64,000 bases of DNA, from contig CM067310.1 in assembly GCA_034231615.1 (NCBI GenBank), forward strand, positions 5,830,010 through 5,894,009, given 5' to 3'. The number at the start of each line of letters is the position of its first letter. Position 1 is the stretch's first letter. Below, in pieces: positions 10,370 to 20,694 of this stretch. The position numbers and the translations under genes are program-made. The notes below the pieces were generated by a model. That model was not told the DNA's origin. It was given only the letters and a program-made list of their open reading frames with translations, and did not search any database. Source of the stretch: Meghimatium bilineatum (lineage: Eukaryota > Mollusca > Gastropoda > Stylommatophora > Philomycidae).

Positions 10370-12135
10370 TTTTTTTGCATTTTTTGTTTCATCTATAGAG
10401 ATAATACCAAAAGTAAAATATACATCAAAACAAAAATGGATGACAGAAGAAATATTAGAATTGATGAACACCAGAAGAAACAACAAACACAAGATAGATG
10501 AATATCAGAAAATACATAAGCAGATAAGAGTGAAATGCAAAATAGCAAAATAAATCTAACTGAACAAGAAATGCATGGAAATAGAATCACATTACAACCA
10601 AGATACAACATTACTACATAAGCAAAGATAACGGAAAAGAATGCAAACAGTTACAGAAGTAATGGAGGCCCTAAGACACATGAAATATGGAAACGCCCCA
10701 GGTCCAGACAATATGACATTAGAGGAATTAGCAACTTTAGGGTGACTTTGGAGTTGAAATAATTACGAAATTGCTGAATGACATATATAATAGTGGCCAC
10801 ATACCCGATGACTTAATGAGGTCCATATTTATAGCCTTACCTAAGAAACCAGGGACCACCGAATGTGAAGAACACCGTACAATCAGCCTCATGAGCGAAA
10901 TAACAAAAATACTTCTCAGAATCATCATCATGAAGAGAGTGAGAGAAAAAACCAACAGAAATAAGTCCAGAACAATGTGGCTTCGTAGAAGGCAAAGTAC
11001 CAACAATGCTATATATATTTTGAGAACAAGAGAGGTATATAAACAGACCTGTACCTCTGTTTTATAGACTACACAAAAGCATTTGATAAAGTTAAAAACA
11101 GTGAAGTTATACACATGCTAGAGAAATTTGAACATTGACAGTAAGGATTTAGGATAATCAAGAACATTTACTGGCAACAAATGGCAGCAATAAGAGTAGG
11201 AAATCAGTTTGGTCCTTCTCAATAAATAAAACAAGGAGTTAGACAGGGATGTGTACTTTCACCCGACTTGTTCTCTTTATACTGTGAAAACATAATGCGT
11301 GCAATAGTTGAAATCTCAGTGGGAGGACATAACAGAAATAATTTGAGATATGCAGATGACACTGTTCTGATTGCAAAAAGTGAGGAAGACCTTCAAGATA
11401 TAATTAATATAGTGGTCACAGATAGTAAAGAGAAAGGCCTTTTCCTAAATATAAAGAAAACAAAAGTTATGGTTATTTCAAAGAAAGAAAATAACACACC
11501 TTGCACGATCAAAGTGAATGATATAGTATTAAAACAGGTCCAATAATTCAAATATCTAGGTACAACAATTACAGCAGATGGAAGAAGTTCAACAGAAATA
11601 TGAAGCAGAATAGGGCAGGCAAAAACAACATTCAGAAAAATGAAAAATATACTGTGTAATATGACCTCGTCATTAGAGGTGAGAAAGAGAGTTCTACAGC
11701 GCTATATAACTCCTATACTAACACATGGGTGCGAGTCTAGGACAATAAACAAACTGAAAAGTGGGAAATTAGAGGCAACAGAGATGTGGTTATACAGAAG
11801 AATGCTGAGAGTACCATGGACTGCCAGAAAAACTAATGTGGGAGTGTTGAAAGACTCAAATGTGAAATGGACTGTAATCAGTAATATAAGAAAAAGACAA
11901 TCTTCATTTTTTGGCCACTTCATGAGACAGGGAAGTTTGGAGAACATAGTCAGAACATGCAAGATTGAAGGCAACAAAGACAGAGGGCGAGAACATGAGA
12001 AAATATTACATTTTGACAACCGGCAGGGCACGGCAGGGAAACAGCAACGAGCTTGATACATAATACTAGAGACAGAGAGCTGTGGAGAGCCATGATCACC
12101 TACGCTAGCCGGCATGGCACCTGATGATGAGGCAT
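10370..12135 (+). pseudogene. L-B RTE/BovB-like LINE, nearly full RT region
   Basis: The longest L-B copy. Blocks in order: linker WMTEEILELMNTRRNN (about 10438-10490); ALRHMKYGNAPGPDN (about 10668-10710); RT fingers (IFIALPKKPG, HRTISLMSEITKI; 10825-10920); a frameshifted FIDYTKAFDKV block (about 11060-11090); GVRQGCVLSPDLFSLYCENI (about 11237-11296); palm NLRYADDTVLIAKSEEDL (about 11341-11394); LNIKKTKVMVIS; thumb YITPILTHGCESRTINK (about 11702-11752); VPWTARKTN; FFGHFMRQGSLENIVRTCKI. The order and wording match RTE-clade elements such as BovB. The endonuclease domain is missing and several stops break the frame. The end near 12130 abuts a G tract and an S5 SINE. Confidence 0.87.
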
Positions 12136-12159
12136 TTTTCCAGAGAAGTGAAGATTGTG

Positions 12160-12380
12160 GGGGGGGGGGGGGGGGGGTTATGTTTTCTGTTGTGAAGACG
12201 TTATCTAGTCATGTTGCGTGATACACTGATTGCTGATATGCCTGCCTGATATCTGACTTCAGCAGGACTACGGTCCTGCTTGATGTCAGGGATGGCCCGA
12301 CCAGTCTTAGTTTCCAGCTTCTGTTGGCTGGACTAAGCTCCCTCCATCTTTACTTCAAGGAGTTGGCCTCAATGGAGAGT
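12160..12380 (+). mobile_element. S5 SINE 3' part, preceded by a G tract
   Basis: A run of about 19 G (12159-12177) is followed by GTTGTGAAGACGTTATCTAG and TTAGTTTCCAGCTTCTGTTG, then GGCTGGACTAAGCTCC. The same 3' body occurs at 49200-49430 and 60575-60810. The tRNA-like head is absent. Confidence 0.75.
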
Positions 12381-12479
12381 TTTTGTCCATTATCCATATT
12401 TCTGGGCCATACATTGGAGAAAAGATGTAGCATTTTATAATTCTAATTTTTAGTTTATTATTTGTTTAGATGTTCACGC

Positions 12480-12545
12480 ATTCCACAACAAATAACAACA
12501 ACAACAAATAACAACAACATATATCAACAGCAAATAACAACACTT
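12480..12545. repeat. AAC-rich simple repeat
   Basis: Interrupted AACAACAAAT/AACAACAAC repeats 20-85 bp past the exon 1 donor, inside the MTSS1-like intron. Confidence 0.85.
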
Positions 12546-12564
12546 CAAACAAAAAGATACTTAC

Positions 12565-12672
12565 TCTTAGATCATTTATAACACTCTGAAATAGACCTCC
12601 TAGGATTACACTATCCTTCTCCGGATTGTAGTTTCCACCATCCATGGTTGCTGATGTCGCTGCTGTTGACAT
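12565..12672 (-). CDS. mtss1-like: MTSS1/MIM-like protein, exon 1 (N-terminus)
   Basis: A 36-codon first coding exon. It starts MSTAATSATMDGG and ends GGLFQSVINDLR directly before a strong donor (GTAAGT at 12564-12559), phase 0. The ATG has A at -3 (AAACATG). An in-frame ATG further upstream (12747) would add a 25-residue extension unlike the family, and a Met at residue 10 is another candidate. The segment EKDSVILGGLFQSVINDL corresponds to the start of the I-BAR/IMD domain of MTSS1/MTSS2, where a short N-terminus precedes the GGLFQ motif. Joined to exon 2 at 2709-2648 it continues into SSPIWEDF. Predicted role: membrane-curving, actin-regulating adaptor at the plasma membrane. No transcript evidence is available from sequence alone. 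Confidence 0.88.
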
Positions 12673-13400
12673 GTTTAAGGTATAATCCACAGGCTTTTTT
12701 TTAGAATGGTTGTCAAACAACAATGAACTATTTTTCAGTAAAACCACACAATATTTGTTTAATTATGGATAGATAATCACGGTTAATGGTATATACATTG
12801 CGGCTTATTTTTTAATACTAAAACTAAATATATTATAAATATTCTATGAAAAATACACTTAATACTATAATAAAACTTTCACTACCTCACGTTTTCTTAT
12901 TGAGTATACAGTAGCTTTTTATAGGCATTGGAAATAAAAGTCACTTTGCTATAGCAGCCGCCGCCCCCATGTGCAGGAAGGATTTTTTATTGTACCTCTG
13001 AAAGACAAAAAGGCTGTCCCAACCACTGTTTGAACCTGAGATATAATGATTTGGCTACAAGACTGTTAATTCACAAGCGTGATAATTTGCACATAGATCT
13101 GACATATCTATAATCTGGCACATAGCGTCAACTCTTCGGAACCAACTGCGGGGGAGACTGATGTAGACCTCAAGCACACCAACCTATTCGTGACTTATAT
13201 CAGATTAGATGTTTCAATCACCAAGAGACATGCATATTGGAGCTCATGTCCTTTTGTGCAATAGAAGTTAGTTACTCCAGAGCTTTATTTCATACTCAGA
13301 AAACTACAACAATTATTTCTGCTCACTACACATTAGAAATATTATTTCTAATCCTAACCGTACTCTAAGTACGTCTTAACCAGCAAGCTCGCCAAATCAC
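12673..13400. other. upstream of MTSS1-like exon 1
   Basis: Probable 5' UTR or upstream intron of the minus-strand gene, AT-rich, with no TATA box or CpG-rich block that I can defend. The ATG-bearing exon could extend right, or be preceded by an untranslated exon. No repeat family is recognised here. Confidence 0.4.
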
Positions 13401-13545
13401 ACAACAAAGGTTAGGTAATACCTTGAAACTAGAGCAAAGGTCACAATGAAGAATTAAAAGCGACATGGAATGTTAAAGCAACAAAGGTTAGGTAATACCT
13501 TGAAACTAGAGCAAAGGTCACAATGAAGAATTAAAAGCAACTTGC
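13400..13545. repeat. 78-bp direct duplication
   Basis: ACAAAGGTTAGGTAATACCT, then TGAAACTAGAGCAAAGGTCA and CAATGAAGAATTAAAAGC, occurs near 13403 and again near 13481. The two copies are almost identical, implying a recent duplication. Confidence 0.9.
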
Positions 13546-13779
13546 GCCTAACCTAACATATAGATGCCAGTATGATAACATCCATACAGTTAACTGGATA
13601 AAATGCCCATGTGAATGTTAGTGAGGTAGGGACTAAGTATATAGTATAGTCATACACTATTTTACTAAGATATAGTTTTTTATCAAATTAGGAATTTAGA
13701 CTGCAATTTGCAAATCATAATGAACACAACAAGCTAGTTAATCCTATTCTAGCCCTTTAAAATTTGCATAAACTTTAAA

Positions 13780-13970
13780 AAATATTCAAATAAATGTATG
13801 TCTATTCCAAGTCTAGAATCGTAGTTTAATGTAGAATATATTCAGCCTACCAATATTCAAATAAATGTAGATCTATTCAAAGTCTAGAACCATAGACTAT
13901 ATACTAATGTAGAAAATATTCAAATAAATGTAGGTCTATTTCAAGTCTAAAACTATAGATTAATGTAGAT
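13780..13970. repeat. about 65-bp degenerate tandem repeat, 3 copies
   Basis: AATATTCAAATAAATGTAG, TCTATTCCAAGTCTAGAA and TTAATGTAGA recur with spacing of about 60-70 bp. Confidence 0.8.
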
Positions 13971-15133
13971 TTTGTTTGTATAACTTACACTACAGTACAC
14001 ACTTGTTTTAACACACTGACACTCAACAGATTGATCTTTCTCTAAATCATAAGGCCGGCGGTCTACTTCATTAACTAGAACTAGTTGTTCACAACAAGAA
14101 TGGTTTTTGCTGCTACTTCAGGACACATTATTAATTTATTTAGTCCATTGATGAAATCACAGTTTTTCTGAAGGTTTCACTAAATTATAAACACAAACTA
14201 ACAAAGTCTACGCCCTATAATACCTAGCTAGTTCTATGCCTGGATCGTTCGTGGCATGGCGATCCTCTATCAACTTGTTACTAACTGCTTCGGCATTGAT
14301 CGATACGATCATACACCCACCCTTTTTACAAAATCAAAGCATGCTATTCAACATTCATTCACTGCACCCAGAAAACTAACTTATGCTACACGCTTAAACA
14401 CGTATACAAATAAATATCGTGTGTATCACCAGCACAACTAGTTATCTAGACACATTTATTGCGATACGATAGAACGTCTGGTGGTGGCCGCGAGTAAACT
14501 ACTGCTAACTAACTACACACCATGTATCAGGTCTGAGAACTTACACAGAGCAGAATCCACACACTTTCCAACTTAAACATAAAAATATACTAAGTCCCTG
14601 TTCTTGCAGATAATCTAACTACGCCAGTTTTTGATCCCATTACATCCAAAAGTTGGAAAATTGCTGTGATATTTATGAATGATACGTATATTCGTTCCGT
14701 TTATGCAATGTTTGTCAATCTACCAATCTCTTGGACTATGAAAATGGTGTAGCGCACTCGCTTGCCTCAGCATCACGTGACTGTTTCAGCAATGCTGATT
14801 GGCTTCTTGTAGGTTAGAACTCACCTTTGACCTCCACCCTTTCTTCTGGAGTATACACTAAGGGCTGTGTACTATTTAGATATGTAAAACATTTCATTAT
14901 TTTGTAGCGGATTAAAATACTTAACACGATCGCAGCTCATAAATTATTTATATGCTGTTACTATTTCCAACCTCATACAGTATTTTTCTAAAATAAAATA
15001 CATTAGTTTTATATAGACTCGCCAGCAAACATACATTGTCAGTGTATAATCAATTTCATATAAGCTGTGTATCCGCATACTTCATGGAATAAACTTGTTA
15101 TAAGATAAAGTATTAATCTAATACTGGAATTCT
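13971..15133. other. unannotated intergenic sequence
   Basis: No recognisable repeat or coding exon. A small open frame at 14256-14441 (61 codons) has no recognisable domain. This stretch could hold the promoter of the minus-strand MTSS1-like gene, but I see no decisive element. Confidence 0.4.
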
Positions 15134-15375
15134 CTCTAGAGCAGTATTTCTCAACTTTTTTTAACCATGCCCCACCTAATTCTTTCTAAAATTCTGATAC
15201 CCCATATGTAACATATAGGCCTATGTAACATATAGGCCATATTTTTTATATTAAAAATTAAATTAGGGCCTATGCCTAAATGAAGCCTAATTACAACTTG
15301 TTCGAATTGCCCCCCCCCCCTGAACAATCAAATTGCCTCCATGTGGACCCCACGTTGGGAAACACTGCTCTAGAG
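15134..15375. mobile_element. hAT-type MITE with 8-bp TSD, copy 2
   Basis: Element 15142-15367 (226 bp) with inverted ends CAGTATTTCTCAAC and GTTGGGAAACACTG. It is flanked by the perfect 8-bp duplication CTCTAGAG (15134-15141 and 15368-15375). An 8-bp duplication with CAGTG-type ends defines hAT elements. The inside has no open frame and includes a C tract at 15310-15320, so it is a non-autonomous element. Related copy at 2313-2508. Confidence 0.92.
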
Positions 15376-15959
15376 CAAATATCCCAATCATCTACACAAT
15401 ACTGAAAAATGTACACAAGAGAAGGCCGGGTCTGAAATGAGGTGCGAATGCTTGACGCATGCATCCCAAAACAGCTGATGTATAATGAGAGCAAACGTCT
15501 GGCATGTGGACAGAGAAAAAAAAATTATTGAAGAAAAGTGTATCTTAAGAGCTTTCAACATCGATGTCACCTTCTGAGAGTGCGTAGTTCTGGAACGCTC
15601 AGTGTGGCACCACTGTACCAACAAAGGTGTTCTCATCAGACTAATTTGGTTATATCAGGTCCTTTATTCATAAAATATGGAGGACGCCGTGGTTCTCGTA
15701 GACCAGTCACCATGATCTCCGGTACAACATTTGTGCCAGGTCTCGAAAGGAAACAAATAATAGCGGCAATGTTACCTGTTGCGCTTGTTGCAAATAGCTA
15801 ACCGGATTATGGAGGCTTTTGGGCGGCGAATTCAACTAAGGAGGTTTCTTGGAGGCGAGTCCGAATAAGGAGGCTTTAGTGTGACTTAGCATTTTACTTT
15901 TTAAAAACTTCGTATTTTTGCATATATTTGAAATCTTATTTGATGTTCAGTCGAAAAAG

Positions 15960-16250
15960 TGCATTTCTGGTGCTGTAGTTCGTGAATACGTTGAAAGGGT
16001 TGAAAAGTCGTAGAAGATTCACTGTACTCGGTTACATAAATGTACTCCGTCCCTCTCAACGAGGCAGCACGCCTGCCTGCCGAGAGTATCACTCATACCA
16101 CGTAACTCCGTAGCTTCAAGCGATAATCCACAGGGATCTCCGAAAAAAAATTCACCTTGTACTCAAGACGATACTAGCCGTTTTCGAACCCATGACCTAT
16201 TGAACACAATGCGAACAGCTTAACCACTACACTAGGGAGATACTATCAGT
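15960..16250 (-). mobile_element. S4 tRNA-derived SINE, copy 1
   Basis: Minus orientation. The head at the right end reads TCTCCCTAGTGTAGTGGTTA (A-box region) and, further in, CATGGGTTCGAAAAC (B box). The body shares GATAATCCACAGGGATCTC, GTAGCTTCAAG and a GAGAGTA..ACTCATA block with the second copy at 27120-27380. The 3' end is near GGTTGAAAAGTCGTAGA on the plus strand. Confidence 0.8.
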
Positions 16251-16755
16251 GCATGATGCAGTGCACCTGCTTCTGCTATAAAGTTAGATAGTTGGAGGAG
16301 TATTTACCGGTTGAAAAAGCGGTACATATTGTCTTGCGGTAGATAAATCTTATCATTATGCCAACTATCAACATGCCAACTATCAATATGTCAACTACGT
16401 CATTCTTTCTTGCCCCCTCTCAAACCCGTAGATAAGGGGGAGGGGGAGATGGTTCAAACATCCCTCATCTAAAGACATCAGAACATGACCTTTAGTACTT
16501 GGAATTTAGTCAACGGGTGGATAAAATAGCCCATCCCTTCCTAACGATTTTCTAAAATAAAGGTCACTACAAAATCTTAGGAAAGGAGGAAATTACACGC
16601 GAGAATTACACACGAGGATGACGCATCTTCTGTCCTGCCTCCTCTACAGATACGCCTGTGTCCATTTCATGAGATTGTATTTTCTTTCGATCGTCAAACA
16701 CAGTGTTATGCAATTATTTGTTCAAGATGTCTACGAGATTTTCCATACACACGTA
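16251..16755. other. no feature seen
   Basis: AT-rich with a short duplicated CATGCCAACTATCAA motif (16355-16400) and a G-rich patch near 16435. No exon or repeat family is recognised. Confidence 0.4.
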
Positions 16756-16888
16756 GATAATAATTGTAATAATAATAATAGTAATAATAATACTTGTAAT
16801 AATAATAGTAACAATAACAATAGTAATAGTAATACTGATAAAATAGTAATAATAATAATAATGATATTAATAATAATAATAATAGCCT
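16756..16888. repeat. AAT/AAC trinucleotide microsatellite
   Basis: Interrupted AAT repeats with AGT, AAC and GAT variants. They create an Asn-rich then Ile-rich open frame on the plus strand that has no coding meaning. Confidence 0.95.
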
Positions 16889-17019
16889 TCCATCGCAGGA
16901 GATTATAACAACAGATTCATATTTGTGTAACTGTATCTCTCTAGTGTGTGAAGAGGTGATTGAAAAAGATCAATCTTGGCATATAATCCCTTGCAAGATT
17001 TGGGACATGTATAATCATA

Positions 17020-17095
17020 ATGATTGAAGGCAGAGCTGTTTGGAGGGTATTATATGTTGATGTATCCAGTGTCCTACGACCCTGACGGGTTGTGG
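17020..17095 (+). mobile_element. L-A LINE 3' terminal remnant
   Basis: Decayed end reading GAGCTGTTTGGAGGGTATT, then GTCCTACGACCCTGACGGGT. It corresponds to the L-A terminus (TACCCCTACGACCCTGAAGG). Confidence 0.55.
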
Positions 17096-17124
17096 TTCTT
17101 ATTATAATCAAAATTGGATATGTG

Positions 17125-17595
17125 TGTGTTTGTTATTCTCTATTTTCAGGCAGTACGTTTTCTCTATGCTTCTCTGCGATACAAGCACCTTTGTTGGTGA
17201 TGCTGAGCCACACCTGGTTATTTTGAGCCATAGACTCCCAGGATATGGTGTCGATGTTGGAGATCTATGGTAACATTCTAAGAGTCTCTGAAGCGCAAGA
17301 ATTTCTTTTGCACACCAGCCAGTCGTTTCCCTCAAGGAGTTCACCATACACCAGTTGTTTTAAGATGCGATTGTAAGGCATGCGCACTTGTCCGGGTCAT
17401 CTTGGGCCATCTTTTATCATTGTACGAATAGATGTGTTATTGGTTCTAGTGAGAACTTCAGTATCATGCACTTTATCCTGGGAAGTTTGTGATTACGGCA
17501 CGCGTGGCAAGGATTTCACACTCTGACGTTTGTTGTATAATGTCCATGTCTCACAAGCGCATAGCAAGGTAGTGAACACAATGACGCAATAATTT
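17125..17595 (-). pseudogene. L-F LINE C-terminal fragment
   Basis: Minus-strand reading, with frameshifts: LLCACETWTLYN; KVHDTEVLTRTN; a decayed RWAGHV..RMP region read as RMPYNRILKQLVYGELLEGN; then DTISWESMAQNNQVWLSI and KGACIAEKHRENVL. This is the connector-to-C-terminus pattern of a LINE group whose polyprotein ends in a C2H2 finger (see 44370-45090 and 56380-56800). The open part at 17347-17108 is 79 codons. The finger itself is not preserved. Confidence 0.75.
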
Positions 17596-18478
17596 TGTGA
17601 AAAATCATAATGTAGCAAACGGGATTTGAACAAGGTCCGCTCAGATGGCATCTATTCGTCTCGCAATTTATACTAACTTCTTTTCAGTCTCTCACCACAC
17701 CACATCCCTAAAAAAAAAATGTGACTTCGTCAAGACTTTCAACGTGTATATTTCTGAGCTACTATGAACATAGACAGGTTGAATAACACACATACAGCAC
17801 ACACATTACACAGGTATGTACACTCCTCGAGAACTACACACATTTTAACATCAACATCTACCTGAAGACCTCAGTGCTACAAAGACCAATTAGGTCTACT
17901 TGTAAACATAAATAACGCATAAACAAGGTTCCTTCAGATGTGACATGGGTTAATGAATAATATAACTAGTGCCTTTTAGTTTTGTGACCAGGATAATGAC
18001 GTCCGTTCCAAGACATATTCGTGCAGTCTGCCAAATGTAACAGTTGTTTTAGTGACCCTAACCTAACACGTGGATATATTTGTAGTGGCGATTGATTTGG
18101 AGGTCTCTTACAAGTGTCCATTTGGTTCTTGTATCCAATTAGGGCCTACCTGTGTTATTATTTCCCTTGGCTATGTTTATCAGTTTTTGTTTATCATTTA
18201 TTAATTTAAATATAAATTTATTTATTGTTAAGGTGTGAATTACTTATGTCCATAACCCTAAAAAATGAATATTGAAATTAATTATTGATATAAAATTTAG
18301 ATTACTCACAACATACGTATGTAAGCACTAATTGAATACAAGAACCGTCCACTTTCAACTTTCACATCTTCTGTTGAAACTGAACTAAACCTTTTCCTTA
18401 TCAATTGGATGTCCTAAATCTTGTTTCAAAGGGATATAATTATGGGTGTTGCAGTTGTGCATCATACCAGTCTGACTC
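17596..18478. other. no feature seen
   Basis: No repeat family, exon or RNA gene is recognised. AT-rich. Confidence 0.4.
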
Positions 18479-18790
18479 TCGGTAATACAAGACCTACCAG
18501 CGTGATTCGCTAATACAAGACCTACCAGCGTGATTCGCTAATACAAGACCTACCAGCGTGATTCGCTAATACAAGACCTACCAGCCTGACTCTCGCTAAA
18601 ACAAGACCTACCAGCGTGATTCGCTAATACAAGACCTACCAGCGTGATTCGCTAATACAAGACCTACCAGCGTGATTCGCTAATACAAGACCTACCAGCG
18701 TGATTCGCTAATACAAGACCTACCAGCGTGATTCGCTAATACAAGACCTACCAGCCTGACTCTCGCTAAAACAAGACCTACCAGCAGAAA
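18479..18790. repeat. 28-bp minisatellite with higher-order pattern
   Basis: About 11 units. Most are 28 bp (CAGCGTGATTCGCTAATACA then AGACCTAC). A 30-bp variant (CAGCCTGACTCTCGCTAAAA) appears near 18582-18604 and again near 18752-18774, after runs of the 28-bp type. The spacing of the variant indicates amplification of multi-unit blocks. Confidence 0.93.
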
Positions 18791-19330
18791 CAAGACAATA
18801 CTTTTAATGTCATTATTTCTATTATTTCCGAGCGATTTGGTGGTCGACGCTGACAGACGACACAAAGTATAGGTCCATACATAGTGACCAACTAAAATCA
18901 TAACAATAATGAAAATGGTCAAGAATGAAGGCTTCTTTTTACTCTGGTCGTAGGTCCTCTATTTGCGCGAATCATAATGCCAGAGGCCGTATAGCACACA
19001 AAAAAGATGATTATGGCCGCTCGTCTATTTCTATGAGGCTTGAATAGGGAGCAAAAATTGCAGTAACCTTGACCTACCACGTCTCTCTTTCTTCTCCATC
19101 TTTCTATGGTATTAAATATTAGCGACAATTTCAGAACTAACTTGGTATTTCAGTAGTTTATTGATCAAGGACATGAACCCATTATCTAAAGGCCACACAG
19201 GAAATAACCCAGTTTCTTCACGCTAATTCATGTACAGAAACAATCTTTATAATTCCTCCCGCCAATATGTCACATGACAAACCACTAAACTCTAAACCAA
19301 TGAACATCAACATTTCTGGTTCAGATGCGA
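18791..19330. other. no feature seen
   Basis: Contains short minus-strand open frames only. No domain or repeat family is recognised. Confidence 0.4.
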
Positions 19331-19334
19331 ACGA

Positions 19335-19535
19335 CAGACATAAAAGCAATCAACTGCTTTTTTTTCAAACATGTTTTGGTTAGCAGGATGTATATCAAAG
19401 GATGTGATATGCCGTATGCAGTACTATGACTTAGATATTGTCTGCGATATAAGAGCTCCTTTCGATATGACATATCCAATTTCAGCATTATTTTTTCCAG
19501 CCCCCCCCCCCCCAGTTTGGGAACCACTTTATCTA
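19335..19535 (-). mobile_element. degraded S7-like fragment with hAT-like end
   Basis: TTTGGTTAGCAGGATGTAT and GATATAAGAGCTCCTTTCG look like a decayed minus-oriented S7 3' half. It is followed by a C tract (19501-19513) and TTTGGGAACCACT, which resembles a hAT MITE end. Assignment is weak. Confidence 0.35.
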
Positions 19536-19564
19536 TCTATCTATACGCTGTGCCCCTTATTTGC

Positions 19565-19645
19565 ATTGCAGTGTACAATGCATTCCGTTCCCTAGACTAC
19601 ATTCTACCAATCGAGTTTGAGAACGAATGCAGAAAAAGAAATATT
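19565..19645 (+). mobile_element. S7 SINE 3' fragment
   Basis: AATGCATTCCGTTCCCTAGA, CTACATTCTACC and GAGTTTGAGAACGAATGCAG match the plus-oriented S7 3' end with an A-rich tail. Confidence 0.6.
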
Positions 19646-19918
19646 TGGCAATGTTTTGCCGATTTTGAAAGCATATCTACTTTCACATATGATCTTATTT
19701 AAATTTGTCCATAAATGTATGGCAGCTCTGTTACGATAGTAAAAATACCTGACTTGGTGAATAATGAGAACAGAAGTAATTATAGTGAATAAATAAATAT
19801 GTATTACAAATACTTACTACTATTAATAAAAAGATGATAAAAACAATTATAACAAAATGGATAAGACAAAAACGGCGCCTATGTAGTGTAAATCAGCACC
19901 TTGTCATTTCCTAATGTC

Positions 19919-20370
19919 ACTTTCACTATGGAATGACAGCACACGACAAAAGAAAAATACTGTCAGCAGAAATGACATGTATACTAAGAATACTCGGAGT
20001 GTCATTAAGAGATAGCATTAGAAACAATAACATCAGGCAGATACCTAAAACAATACCAGTATTGGAACACATCAAAAGACAACAGATCAAGTGGTTTTCA
20101 CATATTTCCAGACTACCAACAGATAACATGCCACAGATGGCCATGACACATAGACATAACGGCTATAAATCAGAGACAGACCATGTAAAAGATGGATCAT
20201 AGAAATCAAAGAAGCCACAGGAACATACTTACAAACAGCGCACAAGAACAAGCTTACAAACAGCACACATTAAGGACATCTCCAGAGAACTCTTCTACCC
20301 CTGACGCTGCAAGGCAAACAAGGGCCACAGCGTAAAGATAGAGATACATAGATAGATATACTTTCACTAT
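19919..20370 (+). mobile_element. L-D LINE, 5'-truncated insertion with TSD
   Basis: Insert 19930-20359 (430 bp) between perfect 11-bp direct repeats ACTTTCACTAT (19919-19929 and 20360-20370). The coding part reads DKRKILSAEMTCILRILGV, RDSIRNNNIRQI, VLEHIKRQQIKWFSHI. This is the connector and C-terminus of an RTE-like reverse transcriptase polyprotein. The 3' tail is an interrupted GATA repeat (ATAGATAGATATA). The truncated 5' end, terminal short-repeat tail and target duplication are the marks of target-primed reverse transcription. Relatives: 21190-21331, 21590-21956, 63590-63830. Confidence 0.92.
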
Positions 20371-20690
20371 CGACGATGTCTTTACATGTAAATCCAGCAA
20401 CATAAATAATTACAAATGATAACTTTTACGTTATCTGTAAATGCTGTGACATGAAATATAGGCATATAGGTGAACCTGACAGAACACTAAATGACTGTTT
20501 CTGCCTACATCTTCATGCTATCAACCACAAATCGCATATTCCTGTTGTTATACATTTCAATGGCGCTGATCATCGTTAGTGGCTGTGACATTCTGGTAAC
20601 CGCAATAAAATCTTGCACCACTGACGATAGAGTTAGGTAAATCGTTATATATTGCGGTTAGATACCATTATGATATTTCGTCTTAATTTG
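20371..20690. other. no feature seen
   Basis: Unique-looking AT-rich sequence. It contains the left copy of a 21-bp direct repeat (20638-20658; core AATCGTTATATATTGCGG) whose partner is at 21957-21977. Confidence 0.5.
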
Positions 20691-20694
20691 CCTA

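Larger units (their letters stand above)
2710..12564 (-). other. MTSS1-like intron 1 (9.9 kb)
   Basis: Bounded by donor GTAAGT at 12564-12559 and acceptor TTTCAG at 2716-2711 on the minus strand. It holds at least four LINE fragments (L-B twice, L-A, an RNase H tail), SINEs of groups S1, S2, S3 and S5, and five minisatellites. Stretches 3420-4870, 8650-8930 and 9060-9690 contain only AT-rich sequence, with an AT microsatellite at 4032-4065. Confidence 0.85.

Noticed and set aside
10224..12056. Functional host gene with reverse-transcriptase-like exons
   Set aside because: The open pieces are successive blocks of one RTE-like polyprotein broken by stops and frameshifts; no splice sites explain the breaks.
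16618..16908. Asn-rich open frame
   Set aside because: Produced by the AAT microsatellite.
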